From contig CM063108.1 in the NCBI GenBank assembly GCA_031841125.1, positions 47,948,122 through 48,012,121 of the forward strand: DNA of 64,000 nt. Direction: 5' to 3'. The notes below the pieces were generated by a model, which saw only the letters and a list, made by a program, of their open reading frames with translations, did not search any database and was not told where the DNA came from. This DNA is from Acanthococcus lagerstroemiae. Taxonomy: Eukaryota > Arthropoda > Insecta > Hemiptera > Eriococcidae. The stretch's first letter is position 1. Each line of letters begins with the position of its first letter. The position numbers were made by a program, and so were the translations under genes. Of this stretch, positions 29,301 to 41,300 are shown piece after piece.

Positions 29301-32300
29301 TGGAAATATGTGGGGCATCTGGCGAGGGCAGATAGCAACAAATAGGGAGTAAAAGTACTCAACTATGGATACGCTGCAAAGAAAAAGAACGATAGGTAGG
29401 CCAGTAACTTGAAAACCTGCTGAAATTAACTACTCCATTGCAATGCATTATGGTTTCAAACACAAATATTTATTTTCTGAATGAGGCCTCGCTTTCATTA
29501 CACGGGGCATCCAGAAGATGCTACTTACATCTGAAGGTTCTTTGGTACACTGTGGGCCTCCTAATTTCGTCACAGTGCATACATCTTTATGTTTGTACTG
29601 TATTACAAAGCACATACATGTATTTTTTACAGTCTATTCAATGAAAGTGGACCTACCACCTTGAGCCTCTTCCAGGGTCGGATAAGTCATAGGGCGATTC
29701 GGGCAAATGCCCGGTGCGCCGCCGCCTGCATTTATAAAATACTTACAAAAATGAAATAAGCGTATGTTGCGACGACAGTAGAAAAACGTGCGGCGGCGCT
29801 GATCAATTTAGAGAGAAATAATGAGATTGAAAAATTTTAATGGGCAGACACATTTTGCGCCGTTTGTCGACCAAACGTGTGCATGTGTGTGAGTACCTCC
29901 GCCCGTTTTTGGGCATACGCCTCCACGTAGCTTTTCCATTTTTTTTTTATCCTGCGCTTATCTTTGCCACCCAGGGCCCCAGTTCTCTGACGAGAACGTG
30001 GAACTGAAAGACGGAAGCTATTGTGGACTTGAGGGGTGAAGCCCGCCCTGAACTCTGGAAATCTAATTCTCGATTCTTCAAATTTCTGAATTCTTTTACG
30101 TAAACTTCCCCTTTTTTCAACTGCTACATTTTGTACACTGGAAACGTGGACTCGCGCCCCCAACACCAAAAGAGTATACTTTCGAGTTTTTGTTGGTGAA
30201 CTTTATTTTTCTTGATTGAAATAATTTGTGATTCCGAGGGGTTGACCGCACCCCAACTCCGATAATCAGATTCTTGATTGTAGATGTTGAAAAACAATTT
30301 TCCATAAGCCCCTTATTTTTAATCGAGATCTTTTGTGGATCAAGGAATAACTCTCCCACCTACGACGAAAATCTAAAACTCGATTTTCCGGCTTCTCAAT
30401 GTTATTCTTGGTGAACGTCTTACTTTTTCAATTCAAATAATACGTTAACCCTCTTCTAATAATTTACGTTTGTTTTAATAATAGTTAGATTATAGCAGCA
30501 AAAGGCAATAACACTCTCAGTAAATAAAAATAATAATATAATATTGTGGACCCGATGGATTGTCTCCACCCCAATTCCGCAAATCTAATTCTCGATCTTT
30601 CAGCCTCTCAAGATTATTCATGGTTAACTTTTTTCGATTCAGATCTATTGTGGATCCGTTGGGTTGACCCCGACCCCAACTTCGGAAATTGAATTCTCCA
30701 TTTGGTCGGCTTAAGAAATAATTTTCCGTGAGCCCCTGTTTATTTTTTTGTTCGAAGTCTTTTAAAGAGTCATAAGGTATATCAGAACAGTGAAATTTGT
30801 AGCCGTAATAGTATTTAACTCACAAATCATTGATTTATGTAGTATTTTTATGTTCTTGAATTTCTCTCTAGGGACCATTTCAGAAGGGAACGTATACTCA
30901 GAAGTCCGAAAAATCGTAAAAAATGGTTACTCGATCGATAATGAATTAAAATGGAGTAAAGCCTAAACAAAATTCAATTTTTTGCATGTAATAGGCTATA
31001 TTGTTTTTCATATGTAAAGTAGATAAACTCACTTCTGAATAATATTAATACATTTGTTATGACATAACCTGTCATATTTAAAATCCATAATTAGAACTGT
31101 GCATGTAGAAAAATGAAGTTTTACTTGATTTCTTTAGCCTTTGTTTAACATTTCCAATGTGTCTCCCTTGAAACAGTAAACTTGATGTGAAGTCGAAAAA
31201 ATACATGTTTTGATTAAAACTGCTTTTTTCTCTCGGACAGTATGAGAACATCTATCTCTATGTATCAACGACTTTACCTGCAGTGGACACTTCTAAATTT
31301 GAAATAGTTACAGTATATGCATATACTGTAGTTTGACATTTACATAAGGTGTATCTCTGTGTAATGATAATAGGTGCATCCTCATAGAGGTTAACTTTTT
31401 TTCCTATATACATAAAATAAATTCTGTGTTTCTATAGTGCAAATTAACCTATATTTCATTAACTCCGGTGGTGGGCCCGCGAAGCGGGGGGGGGGGCGGA
31501 GCCCCCTAGTTTATTAATATTTTCGTTAAGTGTGAATATTCCTTAACACTAATGAAGTACCCAAATAATTATATTCCGAACCAAATGTGACGAAATAGGT
31601 AAAGTTGGAAGCTCTAATTCATTTCGGCCCCCTCATACTTTTGGTCATTACATGGGAAGGGAGGGGGTACATTTTATATAATTGATGGTACATTTCGGTA
31701 CATTTCGGGTACATTTCATTCTGCCCAAATTCGGTGAAGGTGGAACGAATGGGGGGGCTAACGTTACCACAGCCCCACCAACTTGAATCCTCCCCCCCGC
31801 GGTTATAAACGGGGTACATTTCAGATAATTGGTGGTACATTTCGGTACATTTCGGGTACATTTCATTCTGCCCAAATTCGGAGAAATTGGAACAAATGGG
31901 GGGGCTAACGTTACCACAGCCCCACCAACTTGAATCCTCCTCCCCGCGGCTATAAACGGGGTACATTTCAGATAATTGGTGGTACATTTCGGTACATTTC
32001 GGGTACATTTCATTCGAACCAAATTTGACGAAATCAGACAAATTGGGGGGGCTCCCGTTACCCTGGCCCCACCAAAGGACTTTAGTTCCCCCTTCGCAAA
32101 GGGAGGAGGTACATTTTGTAATAATAGCGGTACATTTGGGTACATTTCGGGTACATTTCCCCTAACCCAAAATCGGGTCTAAAATCAAATTTGGGGGGGC
32201 CAGGGTAACGTACCCCTTGGTTTATCATCCAGCCGAAAAACTTGAAGGAAGCGGTGAGAATAGGCATCCACATTGCTATAGAAAACTGTTTGGATATCAC

Positions 32301-35300
32301 GATAAAGGCAGTTGAGCTGGTTCGATACGCAACTACTAACAACAATCTTATTTCCAAAATGTTGGTCAATATTTTTGAAGATTTCCCTTCTGTCCACGTA
32401 CAGGTACAAACATTTATTGCAAACTAACTTTATTGCCGATATAACAGCTAACATACTCGTATTTATGCTATAGACTTCAAACTACACATGAAATAACTCA
32501 ATATTCAACAAAAACTTGCAAGTCTTGTTATAAAATCTTTGATCTTATTCTTTTTTCTCTCTTAAATAGGCAGACATTGTTGTTCTAGACCCTAATGGAA
32601 TTTTAACTATCACAGAAAACCTTGAAGAAATAAATATAACTGACCAACCATTGCCGAATGATCAAAGTTGCTCAATGGTTATATCTTCGAATGTTTTAAA
32701 TCAGAAAGACGTGAGTAATAAAACACTCACATCAGACATTGGTGTAGTCATAGAAAGTTTCTAGTTGAATACGTCTCTCTTTATTTACTCGCTCCTCTCT
32801 TTTCATCTGTTTATTGGGATGTCCTCTGACATGAGCTTTGTGACCATCCCTCGACATGCTTTTCTTTAAGTTCTAAATCTTTCATAAAGCTGAACTTCGA
32901 TGATGTCGGTCCTGTTCTAGCTTCCGACTGTGGATAGTGAGTATTTTCTCTCATTCTGTTCAGTGTTCTTAATCTACTCGTATTTGGTCCTTTGTTTGTA
33001 AAAGATAAATACTATCTATCAGGGTGAGGAACATACATCTTCAGCTCCTGACCTTTATAACTTCTTTTCACCACTAAACGTATAATGCCTTACATTTTTA
33101 TGTACTCACAGGAGCTTCTCAATTGCCTCAAATCACTAAAAGTCGGGGGCTTCCTATTGGTTCAAGAAGATCTGACTGAAAAGTTACAACTAGATACATT
33201 ATTCTGTTTGGATCTTCTCTTTGACCATACCACAGGAAACGAACGGCTATTAATGTTGAGAAAAGTAAGTTTATTCTTTAGTTGCAGTTACAGACCAATT
33301 AAAATTACCTTTCGCATTTCAAAAGCCCTATAATGTCCTGTGTCAATTTCAAAAGAATCATAAGAATTAGTTTTAAAATCATCATATCAATAGCGGATTT
33401 GTCCTCCAGAATCTTTAGTGTTGTATTCATTGATTTTTTTTTTTTTTCGAAATAGAAGATCAACACTGACCTTGAGCCAGTAGTGCTCGAAATCACATGT
33501 GATTCATTCTCGTGGCTATCACGGCTCCAACAACAGTTAGATAAACTAAACAATCAGAAAAATCAGAGATTAATTTTATACACCGAACAAAATGAATGCA
33601 GCGGTATATTAGGATTTGTCAATTGCCTGCGGAAGGAGTTCAATAGTGAAAACGTGAGGTTTGTGGAAACTATTCTTCTTTTTTTTTTTGGTGGGGGGAG
33701 GGGTTATTTAACTCATAATCAAGTGTTTCTTTCTGGTCACATGGGTAAGTAAACAAATCTGTCTAGTGAGTGAACCTACATTAACATGAGAGACAGAAAA
33801 CATCCTGTATTAATTTTATCTGCACTTGTGCACGTAGTATACTCTCTGTAAAAATGTATGTCTGTGGGCGAGAGAGAGAGGGGGGAATCTAGCCAGTGAT
33901 GGTAACTACGCAGACAATGTAAATTGAGTTCGAACTTCCCGAATCACGTTTAAAAAATTTTCAGGTGCTTCTTCATCATGGATGGCGCGGCACCCAAATT
34001 CTCCATTTGTCACCCAATGTACAGGAATCAGTTTATGAAAGACATGGCGTTTAACGTTTACAAAAATGGCAAGTGGGGTGGGTACTATCATCTGCCAATT
34101 GAAAATTGCGATCGTGTTGAAACTCCTCACGCCTTCATTACACCTCTGATACGAGGAGATTTATCAACTTTGCAGTGGACTGAAGGGCCGCTGAAACCAG
34201 AGAGGTAATCATTAATTTTTCAGTATTCACTCAGTTACATATCTCCCGTGGAGTCCGAATGGGGGCCAAGGAGGTACATGCAGGTACACCATCCTTGAAG
34301 TGGTGGGTATAGTCCAGTCACGAGAGAGGAAAAGATAGACAATAAATTAAAATATGAATGGCTTAATGCGTGAGTAAGTTCTTCAGCTGACAGGATGCGT
34401 AAGCCTGCACCACATCTCAGAAGTGATTCAGGCGCCACCTCCCCCAACTCTCTTCCTGGAGTTGGGGTAACCATAAGTAGAGATGTAATCTATAACACTA
34501 CTGAACAAAATGAAATTTTTTGTTTGCACAACGCATTTAAGGAGGTGATTCTTGAGTACTTTTCAACGCTGAATACAGTTCCGTCGGCCGTTTTTCTCTA
34601 TCACGTCTAGTTTTACTGATCAAAAACTATAAAAAATTCAACTAAATGTGTTCAAAAAGATGTTTAGGAACTGAATGTGGTCATACTGATTCGTGTTGTT
34701 GTGTGTTGCGGTCGTGTGTAGTGGTGTGTATTCCGTCTGTTTGTTTTCTGTTATAAGCTTATAACGGTCTGATAACACTGATAATATCAGTCAGTGGTAC
34801 CGCTTATTCCAATGCAAAAACAAAATGGAAACGAATTTCAGTCGTTCAGAACTCCGAATTGTGACGTGATAGAGAAAAATGGGTCGCAGTATCGTGTTCA
34901 GTGTTAAAAAGTACCTCAGAATCACCTGTCGAAATGCACTGTGCAAAATAGTTGTTCAGTAGTGTAATGAGTGCATACTTCATACACAGAGTTGGCACAG
35001 TTTTCGAAATTTTGATTGTTCAAGTACTTCTTCTTACAGCTACCTTCGTAAAAATAATAACGACTTAGTATACGTGTACTACGCTCCATTAAATTTTCGA
35101 GATATCATGATGGCTACTGGGAAACTCTCACAGGACACCATTATCAAGAGTCGCCTTCAAGGGGTATGCTCAGCTTCCAACATCTTTATGACTCCTAAGC
35201 TTCTGCGCCTTCTTCAATACAGTAACAGCAGAATGCATGCCACTTGACAGTTTGCTGTACCTTCTCCACAGGAATGTACCGAAGGCTTCGAGTATTCAGG

Positions 35301-38300
35301 AAAAATGGCCGATGGTCGTCGTGTCATGGGCATAACCCTAGGAAAAGGAATGGCTTCATTACTCGAGGGCGACGTTGACCTAATGTGGCATGTGCCCGAT
35401 GAATGGACACTCGAGGAAGCGGCCACTATTCCTGTCGTTTATGGAACGGTATTAGAATACAGCATTACTTATACGTACTCTTATTAATGACCGGTAATTA
35501 ACTAGTACATTGAACTTATTTAGATATCTACGTTTCAATGACGCTGAAAGCTCAAACGTTCAAATATTCTAATAAAATTAAAAAGAGAGACATATGAACT
35601 CATGAAAATGCCGAGTGAAGTGGGTAGAATCTTTCCTTTGTTAGAAAAATCAAAGATGTTGAGATTTATTCATTTTTCCTTAAAATTAATAACTTCAGAG
35701 AGGCTCTAGCTAAAAAACAAAAAGTTAAAATTGAATACCTTGTTACCTGCTTACCGAAATTGAGCTCTACTACCACCAGAACAGTCGCTTTTGTAACTGC
35801 TATCGACCTCACGTAGCTAATATGCCACTAGAACTATCCGTATCAGAATCTAGAGTACCACTCAATACACTTAGTGTTTACTAACACATATCTTTAAAAT
35901 TCGCCATCTCAAATTGGTGCATCAGGTTTTGTATGCCCTGTTTATGTGTGGCCACATGAAATCCGGCGAATCGATTTTGATTCACGCTGGAACTGGAGGT
36001 GTTGGACAAGCAGCAATAAACATATGCTTGCACTACGGCTGTACAGTTTTTACCACCGTTGGCTCACCCGAGAAACGTAAATTTATAAGAAAAACTTTTC
36101 CAGCCGTGAGTATTCGACTGTATTTCGTTTTCTCATAACTCTTCACGAGTGGTTGGCGTGAAACCGTGAAACTTTCGTATGTTCTCAGATTCCTGACTCC
36201 TGTATTGGTAATTCCAGAGACACGTCATTCGAGCAGCTTGTCTTGATAGAAACAAAAGGTAGAGGCGTGGATATAGTATTGAATTCGCTGGCGGAAGACA
36301 AGCTGCAAGCGTCAGTGCGGTGCTTGGCTGAGGAGGGTCGATTCTTGGAAATCGGAAGAACGGATATTTTCAAAAATAACAGTCTTGGTACGTCTTTGAT
36401 ACAAGAAGACCGAAGACTTATCATAACTAGAGTTGAATCTGGTCGCCATATGACGAGTGGTAACAGGCCCGCTTCGCAATCCTTGCATCACGGGTTTGAG
36501 TCCCACCAACGCTGGAAAGCTAGTCGAATACCTCCACTTACGTCCTAGAAAACATAGCGACCACAGTATCAGTCGAGGTGGGAAAATAGGGCATCTTGTA
36601 ACCCCGCCAGTTTGGACAAGCAAGGGATTACAATCGCAGGTCGTGTTACTACCAGATCAGTAAGATTCGGTACTGTACGTCTGCACGTCTGAACAGCTTA
36701 CTCAACGTAGTGAAAAAACATGGCTAGTAAGTGAACTGCGTCTGCACACTCCTCGGCACTGAGAAGGAAAACTAACGCAACAAACTGTGAGAAAAGTAAA
36801 GGCAAACTACCTTGACTAACCTACCTAAGAAAGTCGCTCATCCAAAACCGCGATCGCCAGCATTCCGCATCGGATACAACACTTGAAGAAGAAGAATTGA
36901 ATTCATCTTAAATTTCTCAAATTTGGAAAATGACTGTGGAAACTTAATTATGGCTTTGTTTTAGGCATGGAACACTTTTCAAAAGAAATTAAATTCAGCG
37001 GTGTGTTCTTAGACAAATTCTTCTACGCTTCGAGAGAACGCAAGTTGGAACTGAAAAAGGCAGTGGAAGACGCGATTGCCGATGGGGCTGTTAAGCCTTT
37101 AAGTCGAACTATATTTGATACTAGTGAGGTGGAAACTGCATTTAGGTAGGCCATTTACTTCTTTGAGTCATTTTTATCAGAAAGAAAAAATTACTATCTC
37201 ACGTTAGTAATGAGTATAAACCAAGCTGTGAAAAGGGATATGGAGCATCCCCTCCCCCTTTATTCTGGCCTGGATCGAAAATGTCTAAAGATGAAGGTAA
37301 GGAAGAACCGAAGTGTGAATCGACAAAATCAAAAGAGTTGACTTTTCTTACTTGTTGGCCGCTGCCTTCTTTTAACTAAAGGAACCCGCATTTTGTAGAT
37401 TAAAAGGTCATAACCTCTCCGCTCCTAACAAAGGTACTGTGGCTTACCCTGATGGGTAACATTTAATGTCACTGACGAAATGCCCTGTCATTTTCAGGAG
37501 TTTGACATAATATTGTGTGCGGACTACCTTAGCTTCTTCACCAACTGCCCTACCTCAGGGTGTCCATTCTTGTTCGGAAATGATTTTCCCTGACTTTTCC
37601 AGGTTTTCCAGGCCAATTTTTCAGACCCTGTAAATACAAATTACACATGCAAGGGAGGGGGGGAGGTCAAATTTTTTCGAACATCATGAGCGGCGAATAT
37701 CGTCAATCACTCCACAAACTTTTTCTTTACTACTGTGTGCTTATGATGCTGTGGCAGGGGGAGGGTAAGAATCGGTAAATATTGTTCATAATAACATTCG
37801 TAATTCGTCTCTCAAGAAATACTATCAGTTATCAACATTGAGAATTCAACGTTGAGAATTCATCATCAGACCCAGTTGATATTGTTGTGTGGCTGTATGT
37901 TGGAATTATTAATCAAAGACTGAGTCGCATTCATATACTGGAGCTTGCTGAGTTACTGTTTTATGCTTTACTACTGTGTGCTTATGATGCTGTGGCAGGG
38001 GGGGGGGGGTAAGAATTCAATGATGGAAATGAAAACGCGCTCTATGGGGTGCAGCGTGGTGCGATGTCAATTAAAGATTTCATAGATTTTTTCTTTCGTG
38101 TGACTTAATGCCGGCCGTGAAGGGGGGGGGGTGAAAGAATAAGACCCGAAAATTGTTTTATAGGTTTTGGAGGTCGCTTGTATTCGATTTTAGGGATAAT
38201 TTTTGGATCCTGATGTCCCTCCAGCGTAGGACAAGCAAATGTTGACCCGGAATTCACCCTTTATAATTAAAGCCACCGAATAGGGTAAAAATATAGTTTT

Positions 38301-41300
38301 ATTTATTCAACGTGTTGTTAATAGAAAATAACGTCGCAAATGTTTCTCAACTGAAAAAGCACGGGAGCTTAAATTTGGTCCAGATTAAAAATCGGAAGCG
38401 ATATTCGAAATCGGCGATTCAAAGCTGGTTGGCTATCCTGTCCAAAAAATTGATTTTAAAATCTCTTAAAGAATTCATAACTTGAGGAAAACAATAGTAA
38501 CCGGAATTAGCCCCTCCCTCGTGGAGCCTGGAAGGTTTAGGGGGAGGAAAAATAACTATTAAAATGAATTCTGGAACCTAGGTGAAAAAGCTGCAACATA
38601 TCTAACTACAAATGCTATGAAAGTAAAACGATTGTTAGGACCTGGAAAATTATGGCACCAGGGGAAGCGGAAGAGGCTTCAATTTAAGAGTATCAATAGA
38701 TACAATATAAGGTCATATATTTGAAAATAATGCACTCTTTCGTATCGCGATAAAAATTATTATACGGTCTTTAGATTTTTTTTTCTTCAAATTTTGTGGA
38801 TTATAATTACTCGTCCCCAAAATCTCGGAAGTCCCTTTTATTCACCCTTATCTACATTTGCGAAGGAGAGAGGAACCGAAGACAACCCGATGGCAGGATG
38901 TCCCAGAAAGTGAATTCATTGGTTTTCATATTTTTGTTTCATTACGACTTTTTCAAAAAAAATTTTACACTGGGGAGAGGAGCGAGACCGAATATTTTTT
39001 CATTTTTGCGTCTTTTCGCGATGATTTTCAGATTCTCGCGAACAGGATGACATAAAAATACGAAACAGCTGATATTGGGAGAAGTGTATAGAGACTGGTT
39101 CGCGTTTTGTCATATTTTTCGTGAAAAGTCACGAAATACGTATAGCAGCCTTAATACAGAAAAATGTAGACACGAAACGAGTACCATGAAAACGATTTCA
39201 TCACGCCAACACACTCTGTACTACTGCGAAAGGAGAGGGGATGTATTACACACGTCCTTCTCCTGTGAGTGAAAAAAGATAAGAAAATTGCATGAGCGAA
39301 GCGAAGGAAAAATTTTTTAATAAGAAATAGGGTAAAATCTTGTCGAAATTCTACAAAATTTCGCAGTCGATTTTTTTTTTTACAAAATTCCCTGACTTTT
39401 AGGTGAAAAATTCTGAAAATCCCGAAATTCCCTGACTTTTCCAGGTTTTTGAGAGAATGGACACCCTGTACCTCCAGCTTACTGCATATCTCTTTCATTC
39501 TCGCTTCATTGATATAACAGTAGTGAGAGCGTCGCTTGGTTACATATTTTGAACCTCATGGTTTTCAGTTCTAGGCGGCATGACAGCACTCTCTGGCCTT
39601 TAGCTGCCCCATGTCATTCTTTCAGTTTATATCTTGCCGGCTTACGGTTTTCAATCCCTTCAATCCCAGGCGGAGGGGGATTACAGCGCATTTGCTTTAA
39701 GCCGTCCTGTATCTTTCCTTCAGTTTATATTTTCCCCATATATTTTTAGCATAAGTGTCACTTCAAAATAGTCAGATGGTCACTCATGATTATCAGTCTT
39801 AAAAAGGCATCACTCTGACCTGTAGCCATCCTGTGTCTTTTTTTTCTTCAGTTTACATATTTATTGTAAGTATATTTCAATGCTGAGCTAGACAGTGTAC
39901 CATTGGGTTAGGATTGGAATGTGTATAATGGTGTCATACGTTAGTTAAAAAATCGGGAATAAACCGTCTGGGGAAATACCCATTCATAAAAATCGGTGGG
40001 AACTTCGAGATTAATTGCTCGGACATTTTCTCAAACAGCCATTTTCCTGAATGGACATTTCCGAATTTTCAATTAACACATACCATCCTTAAACACATTC
40101 CAATTCTAACCCCAATTGTGTACCATTTCACACCGTGTTAAAGTATTATAGTAAATTATATAAGCTGAAGGAAAGAAAGACACAGGATGGCTAATGATCA
40201 GAGTAATGCCTCCTTGGGATTGATATGATCATGCTATCTGACTGCGCTGAAGTGACTCTTACATTAAAAATATATGGTAAAATATAAACTGAAGGAAAGA
40301 TATAGGACAGCTAAAGGCCAGCGTGCTGTAATCCACCCCCCCCCCACCCCACCCACCACAGACTGAAAATAAAATCGTGAGGACAAAAACTGATGCAAAA
40401 TGCTTATACTTGTATAAAAATATCCGGTAAAATATAAACTGAAGGAATGACACAGTACAACTCAGTGTGATGCCCCCTGGAATTGAAAATCGTAAAAACC
40501 AAAATGTGTTATCGGGTGACGATCTCACTAAGTACTTATAACTTTCGTGCCTCTTTTGATTCAGGTTCATGTCTTGTGGTAAACACATTGGCAAAGTGAT
40601 TCTCAAGGTACGAGATGAAGAATCGAACTCACACCCTTCCGTCATTCTGAAGAATGCAATTCCAAGATACTACTGTTATGAGGATAAATCTTATGTTATT
40701 TGTGGTGAGTTTCTTGAAGAAGAACAAAAACTCATTGTACTCTACATGAAGCTGAAATTTGAATTCATTCGTAGGTGGTCTTGGTGGTTTTGGTTTGGAG
40801 CTCATTGACTGGTTAGTGCTGCGAGGAGCTCGAAATATTGTTGTGACGTCTAGAAAAGGCATCAGTACTGGTTATCAGACGATGAAAATTAGATTATGGC
40901 GGTCTTATGGCGTTAATATTAGTATCTGTAAAAACAACATGGCTACGGAAAAACACGTGAAGAAGTTGTTAGAAACAGCCAGTTCAATGGGTCCGGTAAC
41001 TGCCATATTTAACCTTGCTGCAGTAAGTAAAACCTGGTCAGAAAAGGGTTCTAGTCTCATTAGAATCACAATTTTAATGATATTTTTTGGAACAGATCTT
41101 ACGAGATGGCTTATTCGAGAACCAGAACGAAGAAACATTCTCAGAAGCTTGGAACCCCAAAGCGAGAGCAACATTTTATCTAGATAAAGTGTCAAGACTA
41201 ATGTGCCCTCAATTAGAACAATTTGTTGTTTTTTCGAGTGTAGCATGTGGCTACGGTAACGTGGGACAAACAAATTACGGGATGGCTAATTCGATTATCG

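Larger units (their letters stand above)
20462..32215. mobile_element. 11.75-kb transposon with long inverted repeats and 9-bp target duplication in FAS intron 16
   Basis: Outer ends are GGGTACGTTACCCTGG and its exact reverse complement. They are bordered by CTTGGTTTA at 20453-20461 and 32216-32224, a perfect 9-bp target duplication. The inverted repeats (20462-21100 and 31577-32215, about 640 bp) align without a gap for over 600 bases and differ at only a handful of positions. Nine-base duplications with long inverted repeats suggest a Mutator-like (MULE) non-autonomous element, but I see no transposase. The interior holds a diverged duplication, a degenerate 110-bp tandem array, a LINE relic and a Helitron-like end. 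It enlarges the FAS intron to 12.1 kb. Confidence 0.88.
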
